From the NCBI GenBank assembly GCA_016793885.1, contig JAEUHE010000086.1, positions 23,780-87,779 on the forward strand: DNA of 64,000 nt, written 5' to 3'. The DNA is from Verrucomicrobiales bacterium. GTDB taxonomy: Bacteria; Verrucomicrobiota; Verrucomicrobiia; Limisphaerales; UBA11320. Below the pieces are notes generated by a model. The model had not been told where the DNA came from. It did no database searches and worked only from the letters and a program-made list of their open reading frames with translations. The translations under genes were made by a program, and so were the position numbers. This document shows, piece after piece, positions 46,901 through 55,500 of this stretch. Within the stretch, counting starts at the first letter, position 1, and every line of letters starts with the position of its first letter.

Positions 46901-49900
46901 GACATCGTGGTCGGAATCCCAGCCGCCGGGCAAACCATCGTGGGAAGCAACGACCTGGTGGGACACTGCCTGAATTTCCTTCCGGTGCGCAGCGCCGTGG
47001 ACGGCGCCAAGCCCTTCGCGGAATATGCGGCGCAGGTCAAGACCGAGGTGCTCGATGCCTACGAGCATCAGAACTACACCTATGGAACCCTGCTTGGAAA
47101 GTTGAAGATCGAGCGCGACCCCAGCCGGCTCCCCCTGCTGTCCGTCCTGTTCAACATCGACCGACGAGGCCTCGATCGTCTGAATTTCTTCTCGCTCAAA
47201 ACTGAGCTGATGACGAATGCGAAGCAGTTCGTGAACTTCGATCTGTTTTTCAATCTGGTTCAAGGGGACCACACGCTGGACCTCGAGTGTGAGTACAACA
47301 CGGATCTTTTTAACCGATCGACGGTGGAGCGCTGGCTGGGCCACTTTGAAACCTTGATGGCTCGCATCGTGCAAAACCCCAAGCAGCCCCTGGGGTCGAT
47401 GAGCCTGCTCAACCCGGCGGAGCGCGAGCAGCTGCTGGTGGACTGGAATCGCACCCAGCGCGCCTACCCGAAGGGGTCGACGATCCATGGCTTGATCGAA
47501 GCCCAAACCCTGCGCACGCCGCAAGCCATCGCGGCGATCCACGACAACCAGGAGCTGACTTACGAGGAGCTGAACCGGCGAGCCAACCACTTTGCCCGCC
47601 AGCTTCAGCAGGACGGGGCCCGGCCAGACAGCCTGGTCGCGCTCTGCGTCGAACGAAACCTCGATCTCGTCATCGGCACGCTCGCCATTCTGAAATCAGG
47701 AGCGGCCTATGTGCCCCTGGACCCCGCCTACCCGCGCGAGCGGCTGGCCTCGTACCTTCAGGACAGCGGAGCGCCGATCATCCTCACCCAGAGAAAGCTC
47801 GCGTCGTCGCTCCCTCCGCACCGCGCCAAGGTGCTGTTCTTGGATGAGCCCGTCCCACCGGGGTCCATCGCCAACGCCCTCGGCGGCGCCTCCGAGTCGC
47901 ATCTCGCCTATGTGATCTACACCTCCGGCTCGACCGGCCAGCCCAAGGGCGTGGCGATCGAGCATCGACAGGCGGCCAACTTTATCCACTGGGGCAAGGA
48001 GGCGTTTAGCGATGAGGAGATGGCCGGGGTGCTCGCCTCCACCTCGATCTGCTTCGACCTCTCGGTGTTTGAGCTGTTTGTGACCCTGAGCCGCGGGGGC
48101 AAAGTGCTCATCGCCGAAAACGCCTTGCAGCTGTCCCTGCTCCCCGCGCGGGATCAGGTCACGCTCATCAATACCGTTCCTTCGGCCATCGCCGAGCTGG
48201 TTCAGGAACAGTCAATTCCTTCGAGCACCCAAGTGGTGAACCTGGCCGGAGAAATTTTGGCAACGCCTCTGGTGGACCGCATCTACGGCCTGCCTCACAT
48301 CCGGAAGGTTTACGATTTGTATGGCCCTACGGAGACCACCACCTACTCCACCTGGACGCTGCGGCGCACCGGCGAGCGAGCCACCATCGGCCGGCCCTTG
48401 GCCAACACGCAGGTCTATGTGGTCGATGCGGAACTGCGTCCGGTTCCGATCGGGGTCACCGGCGAGCTGCTGATCGCCGGCGATGGGGTCGCCCGCGGCT
48501 ACCTGCATCGCGCCGACCAGACGGAGCTCAGATTTATCCCCAACCCGTTCGCGGAAGCGGGCGCGCGGGCCTATCGGACCGGCGACCTGGCCCGCTATCG
48601 GGAAGACGGGGAGCTGGAGTTGGTCGGGCGGATGGACAATCAGGTCAAGCTGCGCGGATTCCGGATCGAGCTGGGAGAGATTGACTCCTTGATCCGGCAG
48701 GATCCCGAGGTGATGGAGAGCGCGGTGATTGTCCGCGAGGACGAGCCGGGCCAGAAACGGATCCTCGCCTACGTCAGCGCCCGATCCGGCGCCGGCACGC
48801 CGAACGCCCGATCAGCCGCGCAAGAACTCGAGCAGCTATGGCAATCCCGCTGGGAGACGCTTTTCTCGCGCGCCGTCGAGGAAGTGAAGGGCAAATCCAA
48901 GAAGCCCGAGACGGTGGATGCCTTGATTGCCGGCTGGACCGGACTGGAGAATCCGGAGTTCCAAACTGCGGAGTGGGTCGAGACGACCGCCGCACGAGTT
49001 CGGGCGCTGGCGCCGAGGCGCATCTTTGAGGCGGGCTGCGGATCCGGCCAGCTGCTGCTGCGCCTGGCACCCGAAACGGAGTCGTATTGGGCCTCCGATC
49101 CCTCGCCCTCCGCGATCGAGATGATCGATCTCGAAATTCAGAGCCGCGGGCTGAAGCACGTTCATCTCTCCCGGGGCACGGCGGACTCCCTCGAGGGCGC
49201 TCCCCACGGCGGATTCGACCTCTTTATCCTGAACTCCGTCTCGCAGCATTTTCCCGATACCGACCATTTCATTCGGGTGATTCAGGGAGCGCTCAAACTT
49301 CTCGCACCGGGCGGACGCCTGTTTATCGGCGACGTTCACAGCCACAGCCTGCTGGAGTGCTTCCACACAGCGGCGACCCTGAAGAGCGCCCCTGCCGAGC
49401 TGACGGTGGATGACGTTCGACGTCGGGTGTGGCACCAGGCCAGCCACGAGCTGGAACTGGTGGTCGATCCCGAGTTCTTCGAGGCGCTCCCGCGGCTTCT
49501 CCCGCAGATCACTGCGGTGGACGTCCAGCTCAAGCGTGGTCGCCAGCTCAGCGAGACCACCCAGTATCACTACGACATCGTGCTCCACACCAGTTCGGAG
49601 GTGGAGCAGCTGCCGGTCACCGAGTGGCATGATTGGTCAGACGAAGGCCTGAGCCTGGATCGCGCGCGATTGTTGCTGGGCCGGACCTCGGCAGCGCCGG
49701 TTGGATTTCGGCATGTGCCGAACGCGAGGCTGTCGCGGGATGTGCACATGTGGCGGTGCCTCAAGGAGGCCCCGCCGGAGCAGACCGTTCAGCAACATCT
49801 TGAAAAGACGCCCACCGAGCATCTCGGCGTGGACCCCGAGGCGCTGTGGGCTTTGGCTGAGGATCTGCAGTTGCAGTTGGACATCCGGCCAGGCGGAGCG

Positions 49901-50527
49901 GATCGGCCGGGTTTGATGGACTTTGTTTTCTCCCAGCCGCCGCAGGCAGGGCGCACCGTGCTTCCGGCGTTCCGCGAGGCGAGTGCGGGAGGCGGAAGCG
50001 CCGTGAACCTGCAGAGCTGTTCGAACAACCCGGCCCGAAACCTGGGCGAGTTGCAGCTGGCCAAGCGTCTGAAGGAAAGCCTGGCGACCAAGCTGCCGGA
50101 GTTCATGGTGCCCTCCGCCATTGTGGTTCTCCGGGGCATGCCTCGCACTCCCAATGGCAAGATCAACCGACGCGCGCTACCGCGCCCGGCGCTCGATCCC
50201 GGCAGCCAAGCCCACGAGTTTGTGGCTCCCAGCAACCCGTTGGAAGAGAAGCTGGCGGCGATTTGGAAGGATGTTTTGGGCTTGAGCAAAGTCAGCGTCC
50301 GGGACAATTTCTTCGAGTTGGGAGGCGACTCTCTGTTGAGCTTTCGGGTCGCCAGCCGCGCCAGCCAGATCGGGCTGCCGTTGACTCCACGAATGTTCTT
50401 CAGCTACAAAACAATCGAGGGGCTAGTCCAGGCAGCTCAGAAATCTGTGTCGGAGGGCGGCCCCACCCTGAAGCAAGGAGTTCGACGGGTTTCCAGGGAA
50501 GGACGTAAACAAAAGCTAAGCTCCTAG
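43940..50527 (+). CDS. Hybrid NRPS: ACP - class III aminotransferase - C - A (with inserted methyltransferase) - PCP
   Basis: This is a 2195-residue protein. An N-terminal acyl carrier domain carries Ser51 in LGLDSL. A Pro/Ala linker leads to a PLP aminotransferase of the glutamate-semialdehyde type (about 230-690) with Lys521 in YGKVIGGGMPVG. The condensation domain (about 715-1150) has HHAVCDG, His854-855 and Asp859. The adenylation domain (from about 1180) has A3 YTSGSTGQPKG near 1328, A5 LYGPTETT and A8 RIELGEID near 1573. A SAM methyltransferase (about 1630-1890, EAGCGSGQ) is inserted between A8 and A10 (NGKINR, near 2071). The PCP has Ser2131 in GGDSL. The specificity residues read DLFNNALTYK, a code known for alanine in cyanobacterial NRPSs, so N-methyl-alanine is expected. 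ACP-AMT-C layouts transaminate beta-keto chains in iturin-type synthetases, but no KS is fused here. Confidence 0.94.
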   Translation: MKSETATRGSSGSGSSAHLTSELTALFSELSGLGAADLAPETTFMELGLDSLFLTQASQVLQKRFGVKIAFRDLMQDLASISALAAFLSAKLPSAGDARPAPAPTTAPPVETTVTVKAPQPVAPQPSGPPASTPVPTASRPSALTLTNESLTAAPGDDPVIERVIAQQMAIMQQQLDLLRGRAAADRSLGAPARREPEPASPPSAPAPALAKPKGKKAEAAADLKRFGPFKGIELGPKGGLTPRQEKSLNELIERYNRRTPSSKTYAQKHRPYFCDPRAAGNFRLQWKQMVYPIVCARSKGSKIWDIDGNEYVDVTLGFGANYFGHSPDFVVKALEEQLEKGFEIGPQSPLAGEAADLFCRMTRMERATFCNTGSEAVMAAIRIARTVTARDTIVYFSGDYHGIFDEVLGRPATIEGKPGASPIAPGIPPLPNVLILEYGNPASLETIRERAADIAAVMVEPVQSRHPDLQPREFLHQLRKLTEELDMALIFDEVVTGFRAAPGGAQEYFGVQADLATYGKVIGGGMPVGILAGKRRFMDALDGGMWDFADGSYPEVGVTFFAGTFVRHPLVLAAVNASLRYLEQAGPELQRRTTEKTAKLVRRLNDYFTSIEVPIRIQSFSSVFYYDFHPDLKYASLLFYHLRDRGIHVWEGRVAQICTAHTEEDLEKIFQAFKSSVEEMQAGGFLPVRDPDPGAKAGVSPASAPGRVAAASGEASLPPGAVPLTEAQKEIWIAAQMGEDANCAYNESSSLRFSGPLDVGKFRKALQQFVDRHDALRSRFGAGGDYQAFLDQEIVFLREWDLTGVSGDQQAAQIESIIADDMATPFDLVRGPMFRMQLLKLGSEQHQFLFTTHHAVCDGWSFGVVFHEIAQFYTALMQGQSLTLPPAMQFREFTAWAREQQDSEEVRQAEAFWIKQFEGDSIPVLDLPYDRPRPPVKTYVGSFLVRRCNPDLFRDLKKTSGQMGNTLFSTLFAAFTTLVHQLSGQDDIVVGIPAAGQTIVGSNDLVGHCLNFLPVRSAVDGAKPFAEYAAQVKTEVLDAYEHQNYTYGTLLGKLKIERDPSRLPLLSVLFNIDRRGLDRLNFFSLKTELMTNAKQFVNFDLFFNLVQGDHTLDLECEYNTDLFNRSTVERWLGHFETLMARIVQNPKQPLGSMSLLNPAEREQLLVDWNRTQRAYPKGSTIHGLIEAQTLRTPQAIAAIHDNQELTYEELNRRANHFARQLQQDGARPDSLVALCVERNLDLVIGTLAILKSGAAYVPLDPAYPRERLASYLQDSGAPIILTQRKLASSLPPHRAKVLFLDEPVPPGSIANALGGASESHLAYVIYTSGSTGQPKGVAIEHRQAANFIHWGKEAFSDEEMAGVLASTSICFDLSVFELFVTLSRGGKVLIAENALQLSLLPARDQVTLINTVPSAIAELVQEQSIPSSTQVVNLAGEILATPLVDRIYGLPHIRKVYDLYGPTETTTYSTWTLRRTGERATIGRPLANTQVYVVDAELRPVPIGVTGELLIAGDGVARGYLHRADQTELRFIPNPFAEAGARAYRTGDLARYREDGELELVGRMDNQVKLRGFRIELGEIDSLIRQDPEVMESAVIVREDEPGQKRILAYVSARSGAGTPNARSAAQELEQLWQSRWETLFSRAVEEVKGKSKKPETVDALIAGWTGLENPEFQTAEWVETTAARVRALAPRRIFEAGCGSGQLLLRLAPETESYWASDPSPSAIEMIDLEIQSRGLKHVHLSRGTADSLEGAPHGGFDLFILNSVSQHFPDTDHFIRVIQGALKLLAPGGRLFIGDVHSHSLLECFHTAATLKSAPAELTVDDVRRRVWHQASHELELVVDPEFFEALPRLLPQITAVDVQLKRGRQLSETTQYHYDIVLHTSSEVEQLPVTEWHDWSDEGLSLDRARLLLGRTSAAPVGFRHVPNARLSRDVHMWRCLKEAPPEQTVQQHLEKTPTEHLGVDPEALWALAEDLQLQLDIRPGGADRPGLMDFVFSQPPQAGRTVLPAFREASAGGGSAVNLQSCSNNPARNLGELQLAKRLKESLATKLPEFMVPSAIVVLRGMPRTPNGKINRRALPRPALDPGSQAHEFVAPSNPLEEKLAAIWKDVLGLSKVSVRDNFFELGGDSLLSFRVASRASQIGLPLTPRMFFSYKTIEGLVQAAQKSVSEGGPTLKQGVRRVSREGRKQKLSS

Positions 50528-50552
50528 TTAAAAGCGGGTTTCGGTCATTTGA

Positions 50553-53102
50553 GTGGAAACAAAGCATGAGTTGCGGGGACGATCGGGTGATGAGCCCACG
50601 GGCGCATCTACCGAAGAGGTAGTCATTTTTCCAGCCACCACGGCCCAATGCCGATTCTGGTTGCTGGACCGTCTCATGCCGGGAGGGCATCCCGCCCTCA
50701 ACGTCCCGCTCGCCGCCCACCTGGCCGGCCCCCTGGATCTGACCCGCCTGGAAGCGGCTTTGAATGCGATCCTGGTGCGCCATGAGATTCTGAGGACCAG
50801 CCTCAAGACCCAGGCGGGGGAGGTGGTTCAGGTGATCCACCCCAGCAAGACCATCCAGCTGGCGACGACCGACTGCACGCAGTGGTCGGAGGACGAACAA
50901 GAGGTGCGCTTGCATGCCGCGATGGTGCAGGAGGGCAGCCTCCGGTTTCAGCTGACCGAAGCGCCGCTGTTGCGGGCGCGGCTGTTGAAGCGCGGAGAGT
51001 GGGACCATGTGCTCCTGCTCACGACGCATCATGTGGTCTGCGACGGCTGGTCCCAGGGCATCCTGCTTCATGAGCTGGCCGCCACCTATTCGGCGTTGGC
51101 CACGGGCTCCCAGCGTCCTGAGCTTCCCCTTCAATATGCCGACTTTGCTCATTGGCAGGAGGATTGGCTGCGTTCCGAAGAGGCGGCCGATCAGCGTGAC
51201 TACTGGACCGGCCAGCTGAAGGAGCCGATCCCGTTGGTCAATCTGCCCACGGATCGGCCCCGTCGACCCGGACGCAGCTTTCCCGGTGGACTCTGCACTC
51301 GGCTGGTCGATCAAGCGCTCGCCGACCAGATCAAAGCTTTTTGTCTTAAGCAAAACCTGACGCCGGCCATGGTTTACCTGGCTGCCTATGGGCTGCTGCT
51401 CCGCGCCTATTCCGGCAACGATCAGATTCTCACAGGTTCCACGGCCGCCAATCGGGGACAGACGGAGCTCGAGGATTTGATCGGCTTTTTTGCCAACCCG
51501 ATCCTGGTTCGATTGGATTTCTCCGGCAACCCGACCCTCAAGCAGCTCCTCCGGCGGGTGCGCGAGCTGTCTCTGATGGCGTTTGCCAACCAAAGCTACC
51601 CCTTCGAGAAGGTCGCGAGCGGAATACCGCCTGCTCCTCACCAAGAATGGCTGCAATGGCTGCAGGTGTATTTCGTTTACCAGAAGACGTTTCTCCGCCC
51701 CCAGGAGATGGCGGGGGTCCAACTCACTCCCATGCACTCCGTCACTTGCGGAGCGCTCTTCGAGTGGACGCTGGTCGTCATCGAGAGCGAAGAGGGCATC
51801 CGGCTGCAGCTGGAGTACGATACCCATCTCTTCGACGCTTCGTCGATCGAGCAGGCCTTCGCTGATTATGAGAAGATTTTAACCTCGTTCCTCAGCGTCT
51901 CCGATCTGCGTCTCGGGGACATGGAGGCGTTGGCGGGGATCGCGCAATCACGACGAGCGCGCGGAGGCGCGCCGGCCGCAGCCATCGAACAGCCCGCGGC
52001 CAAGCCAGGGGCGGCCAGCGCTCCGAGCCTGGGAGTCGTGCAGTCGCCCCGGCCCACCCCCACCCAGCTGTTGTTGGGCGACCTCTGGCGAGAGCTGCTG
52101 GGAGTCGAGACGATTGGGACGGGAGATTCCTTTTTCGAGCTGGGCGGAAAGTCTCTGGCCACCTTGCGGCTGGTGGCCCAGATCGAGGAAAAAACCGGCC
52201 GACGGATCTCGCCGGTCCAGCTGCTCGAGCATCCCACGCTTGAATCCTTGGCCCAGTGGCTGGATCGCGAGAAAATCCAGAACATCCCTCGCGGGCTGCT
52301 CCCACTGCACGCGGAAGGATCACTTCCTCCGCTCTTTTTCGTGATGGAAGGTGGGACGGACGCCAGCGAGTTGAAAGGCCTGGCTGCACGGCTGGGGGCG
52401 ACACAGCCCTCGTTTGGCGTTCCCATTCAGGCGACCCGTGACGAGCTAAGTCACCCGGAAAAGGCTGTCGCGCTGGCTCAGCAAAGCCTGCAGGAGATCC
52501 AAGCCTTCCAGGCCAAGGGGCCTTATTTCCTGGTGGGAGATTCCTTTGGCGCCGCCGTTGCCTACGAGATTGCCCGACTGCTGGTGGCAGCCGGCGAGAC
52601 CATCGGCTTGCTCGCGATCATCGACAGCGCCGCACCGTCCTACGCGAACTCGGCGGAAGGGGCGCCGGCTCCGAACTCGCCCGCGGCCATCATCCCCAAA
52701 CCCTCGTCGCCGTCCAAAGGCAAAGGCTTCTATTCCAAGATTGTCGGGCTCTGGAAATCACCCGGAGCGGCCGAGGATGAGCTGCGTCCAGAGTCTGGCG
52801 AAGAGGCCGCTCCGCACGGTGCCGACGCCGCGCGCGCCGGCGGCACGCTCAAACCTTACAGCGGAAAGCTGGTGCTGCTGCGGGCGGCCAACAACTCGGC
52901 CAACTCCGCGCACGATCGCACCGAAGGTTGGGGCCAAGGCGCCCGCGGAGGTGTCGAAGTGATTGAGATCGCCGGTCCAGCGGGAGCACTGCTGAAGGAG
53001 CCAGCGATTCAACGACTCACCGAACCGCTGCTCGCCAAACTCCGCGCCGCCCAAGGGAACAGTGGCGAAGGGTCTCATTCGGGGGAGAAAGCTTCCGGCT
53101 AG
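50553..53102 (+). CDS. NRPS terminal protein C-PCP-TE without adenylation domain
   Basis: The 849-residue frame opens with GTG at 50553, 25 nt after the NRPS stop. The condensation domain (about 25-440) has HHVVCDG at 159-165. The PCP (about 495-570) has Ser534 in LGGKSL. The thioesterase (about 585-830) has Ser664 in GDSFG and an Asp in IIDSA. Aligned with the TE of the PKS in this window (IPGHHGAIIREP), the C-terminal segment here reads IAGPAGALLKEP, so the catalytic histidine position is not occupied by His. A low-complexity Pro/Ala insertion (about 700-760) lies in the lid region. With no A domain, its carrier must be loaded in trans, or the C domain condenses onto a free or alternative acceptor. 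The stop codon lies inside a short inverted repeat. Confidence 0.9.
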   Translation: METKHELRGRSGDEPTGASTEEVVIFPATTAQCRFWLLDRLMPGGHPALNVPLAAHLAGPLDLTRLEAALNAILVRHEILRTSLKTQAGEVVQVIHPSKTIQLATTDCTQWSEDEQEVRLHAAMVQEGSLRFQLTEAPLLRARLLKRGEWDHVLLLTTHHVVCDGWSQGILLHELAATYSALATGSQRPELPLQYADFAHWQEDWLRSEEAADQRDYWTGQLKEPIPLVNLPTDRPRRPGRSFPGGLCTRLVDQALADQIKAFCLKQNLTPAMVYLAAYGLLLRAYSGNDQILTGSTAANRGQTELEDLIGFFANPILVRLDFSGNPTLKQLLRRVRELSLMAFANQSYPFEKVASGIPPAPHQEWLQWLQVYFVYQKTFLRPQEMAGVQLTPMHSVTCGALFEWTLVVIESEEGIRLQLEYDTHLFDASSIEQAFADYEKILTSFLSVSDLRLGDMEALAGIAQSRRARGGAPAAAIEQPAAKPGAASAPSLGVVQSPRPTPTQLLLGDLWRELLGVETIGTGDSFFELGGKSLATLRLVAQIEEKTGRRISPVQLLEHPTLESLAQWLDREKIQNIPRGLLPLHAEGSLPPLFFVMEGGTDASELKGLAARLGATQPSFGVPIQATRDELSHPEKAVALAQQSLQEIQAFQAKGPYFLVGDSFGAAVAYEIARLLVAAGETIGLLAIIDSAAPSYANSAEGAPAPNSPAAIIPKPSSPSKGKGFYSKIVGLWKSPGAAEDELRPESGEEAAPHGADAARAGGTLKPYSGKLVLLRAANNSANSAHDRTEGWGQGARGGVEVIEIAGPAGALLKEPAIQRLTEPLLAKLRAAQGNSGEGSHSGEKASG

Positions 53103-53197
53103 CAGCCTGTCGCGACGTTTCCTAAAAGATAACTCAGCAGAATCGGGCTCCACAGCCGGACTTACGTCCGGTCGTGACAAGTCCGACAGGCTGCTAG
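53099..53197. repeat. Short inverted-repeat element (MITE-like or terminator) between convergent genes
   Basis: A perfect 14-bp terminal repeat, CTAGCAGCCTGTCG at 53099-53112 and its reverse complement at 53184-53197, bounds 99 bp. Inside is a second hairpin, CCGGAC/GTCCGG, near 53157-53172. The left end contains the TAG stop of the C-PCP-TE gene. The right end lies just 2 nt before the stop codon of the convergent beta-helix gene. It could be a non-autonomous mobile remnant or a long bidirectional terminator. Confidence 0.75.
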
Positions 53198-53199
53198 GT

Positions 53200-55500
53200 T
53201 TAGGGAGAGCCGGTCGGACTGATCCCCACCACGCGATAGAAGCCGTGCCGGTTGCTGGAGGAGATCATCACATAACCCGCCGAGGACAGATCATTCCATT
53301 GACCGCTCAGACCGTCGGATTCCTGGAGAACGCCCGGCTGAACCCACAGCAACAACAGCGTGTTGGCGTCCACCTGATGGGTGGTCAACACGACCTCGTT
53401 GCAGCTAAACTTCACCGGAATGATCCGGCTTGGCCGCTGGCATAGATCAAGGACATCGGACGTCGTCAAAGTGTAGGTCGCCAAGGGATCGAGATCCGTC
53501 ACCGAAACGGCAAAAGTCCGGCCATCAGCCTGCGCCTCGACATTGGAGACGGTGAGCGGGGGAACAAACTGGAAATCCGAGGCCAGGCGCAAGCTCTCCG
53601 AAGACACGAGTCCGGAGAACTCCACCCAGATTTTCCCGGTTTCACAACGCACGGTTTGAATGCGAATCTGATTGGTAGGACATTCCACCACCCCCATCTC
53701 GACCAGTTCGGGATAGTCTCCGGCGGCCAAGGAAAGCGCCCTCGAGCCCGTCCCGGGCGAGGTCTGAATCCATCCCGCCCTCGCCTCCAAGGCCAGTTGA
53801 TAGTCACCCGGAGGCAGATTCGCCCAGGCGAATCGACCACTCGCGGCCGACGCCACCGCCCCGCTGGCAGCACCCGACAGCTCGAGGTTCCAGGCTGGGA
53901 GCAGACTTTCGCCCGAATCGCGAGTCCCATTCGCGTTGGCATCACGGAACACCGCGCCGGCGAAGGCGCTTAACGAGGGATCGTGAGCCTCCGGACGAGC
54001 CCAGTAGTCGGGCCGAGCCCCCGGGGCGGCGGAGGACGGCTCCAAAATACGGACATCGGCCGCGAGCGCCGGATCGTAGGCGAAAGCTCCCAGATCGGTA
54101 TGGGCCGCGGGATTCTGAGCGCCACCAAAAAAGTCCACTGACACAGGCCAGGGGTCCGGCCCCGAAGCGGCGCGGGCGCGGCTGTTCGACCGCAGCCAGT
54201 AAAGCCCACGGGAGGGGTCGACAAAACCCGGATCCGCGGCGGTAAAATCGTTGGGAAGCCGGATATCGCCCACGTTCCCTGGCTTGTTCATCAGGTTATA
54301 GCCGCCCTCCAAAGTGGTGTTTACCTGGATCGCAACCACCGGATGCCAAGCCGGCCCGGCGGCCAGGATGTTATTGTAAAGGAAGGTGTGGCCGTACTCG
54401 ATGATCAGGCAGTAATCCAGACCCAGCAGAGTGTTGTTGAACACGAAGTTTGTCAGTCCGTCCGCCGCCCACAGGGTCAACGGACCCAGCCCGTTGCCGT
54501 ACACCAGATTGTTGTGGAACATGGCCTGGTCGTTCTTTCCAAACGAATCGTAGATTTGCACGCCCCAGCCGAGATTGTTCCGAATCACATTGCCACGAAT
54601 CACGACATTGGTGCCGCTGGCGTAGATCCCGTGATCAAAGCGGATCTGCATGCCACACTTCTCGATCAAACAGTTCTCGATGAGCGTGTCGTTGTAGTTG
54701 TGCGAAGAAATACCCTGCCCCGTGAAGAGGCCGCTGGTGTTGGTCACGGCAAAGGGATGTCCGCGACCCGCATTCTCGATCCAGCAACCGCGTATCGTGG
54801 AGTGGCTGCCCCCGAGCTTGATGCCGTCGATGTGCGAGGACGCGATGTGAATGTCTTCGATCAAGAGATCATCGACGCCATCGAAGACATGCACTCCGTG
54901 GGTGTAGGGAGTGCCGACAATCTTGGCACCCCACTTCGTAGTCGAGCGAAGGGTCCACCCATGATAGCTGACGCGAATGGACGGGTACGTCCCGGGCATC
55001 AAGTTCAACGTGTTGGAAGGGCCGATGACCGTCAGCGCCTGACGCAAGGTCCAGGGCGAGAGCGGCGACCGACCGGTGTTGGTAGCGGAGCCGCTGGGAG
55101 AGATATAATACTGCGTGCCTCCGGACCTGACGCTTAATTTGGCCGGGGCGGAATCGACGAACCCCAAACCATTGCTGACCTTGACCCGCACTTCCGCGCC
55201 ACGGTCCGAAAGCTGGCAGTTCTGGCGCACATACATCGGACTGTTCGTGCCCACCGGCTCACCATTGAACGTCCACGCGTACTCCAGCGTCGGCGCACCA
55301 AAGGCCACGACCACAAAGGTGGCGTCATCCCCATCGATCACGGCTTCCTCCTGAGGCTGACGCACAATCACGGGAGCCTGGGTCAACAACCCAGGCGGGT
55401 CGGCCGCCACCACCGGCCCGGCGGGGCATACCCACACCCCCAGCCAAATCAGCCAGAGCGGGACGACACCAAGAATCGAGTGTGATTTCAGGGGAATCAT
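53200..55500 (-). CDS. Secreted Ig-like plus right-handed parallel beta-helix protein with SdrD_B-like domain
   Basis: The 766-residue protein has a signal peptide (about 1-33), an Ig-like domain (about 40-125, FVVVAFGAPTLEYAWTFNGE) and a beta-helix region (about 130-480). The helix region has YYISPSGSATNTG at its entry and repeated short N/G-rich strands (STIRGCWIENAGRGH, NVVIRGNVIRNN). A Cna-B/SdrD-like domain follows (about 520-590, GAVFRDANANGTRDSGE), then a fibronectin-like tail ending in a GFYRVVG strand common in verrucomicrobial exported proteins. Beta-helix proteins of this kind include polysaccharide lyases and epimerases, but no catalytic residues can be assigned. Its central part closely resembles the product of the divergent gene at 56314. 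A role on the EPS made nearby is inference. Confidence 0.88.
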   Translation of the reverse strand: MIPLKSHSILGVVPLWLIWLGVWVCPAGPVVAADPPGLLTQAPVIVRQPQEEAVIDGDDATFVVVAFGAPTLEYAWTFNGEPVGTNSPMYVRQNCQLSDRGAEVRVKVSNGLGFVDSAPAKLSVRSGGTQYYISPSGSATNTGRSPLSPWTLRQALTVIGPSNTLNLMPGTYPSIRVSYHGWTLRSTTKWGAKIVGTPYTHGVHVFDGVDDLLIEDIHIASSHIDGIKLGGSHSTIRGCWIENAGRGHPFAVTNTSGLFTGQGISSHNYNDTLIENCLIEKCGMQIRFDHGIYASGTNVVIRGNVIRNNLGWGVQIYDSFGKNDQAMFHNNLVYGNGLGPLTLWAADGLTNFVFNNTLLGLDYCLIIEYGHTFLYNNILAAGPAWHPVVAIQVNTTLEGGYNLMNKPGNVGDIRLPNDFTAADPGFVDPSRGLYWLRSNSRARAASGPDPWPVSVDFFGGAQNPAAHTDLGAFAYDPALAADVRILEPSSAAPGARPDYWARPEAHDPSLSAFAGAVFRDANANGTRDSGESLLPAWNLELSGAASGAVASAASGRFAWANLPPGDYQLALEARAGWIQTSPGTGSRALSLAAGDYPELVEMGVVECPTNQIRIQTVRCETGKIWVEFSGLVSSESLRLASDFQFVPPLTVSNVEAQADGRTFAVSVTDLDPLATYTLTTSDVLDLCQRPSRIIPVKFSCNEVVLTTHQVDANTLLLLWVQPGVLQESDGLSGQWNDLSSAGYVMISSSNRHGFYRVVGISPTGSP

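Noticed and set aside
45596..47590. 664-residue minus-strand open frame opposite the AMT/C region of the second NRPS
   Set aside because: It is antisense to intact HHAVCDG and carrier motifs and has no recognisable domain.
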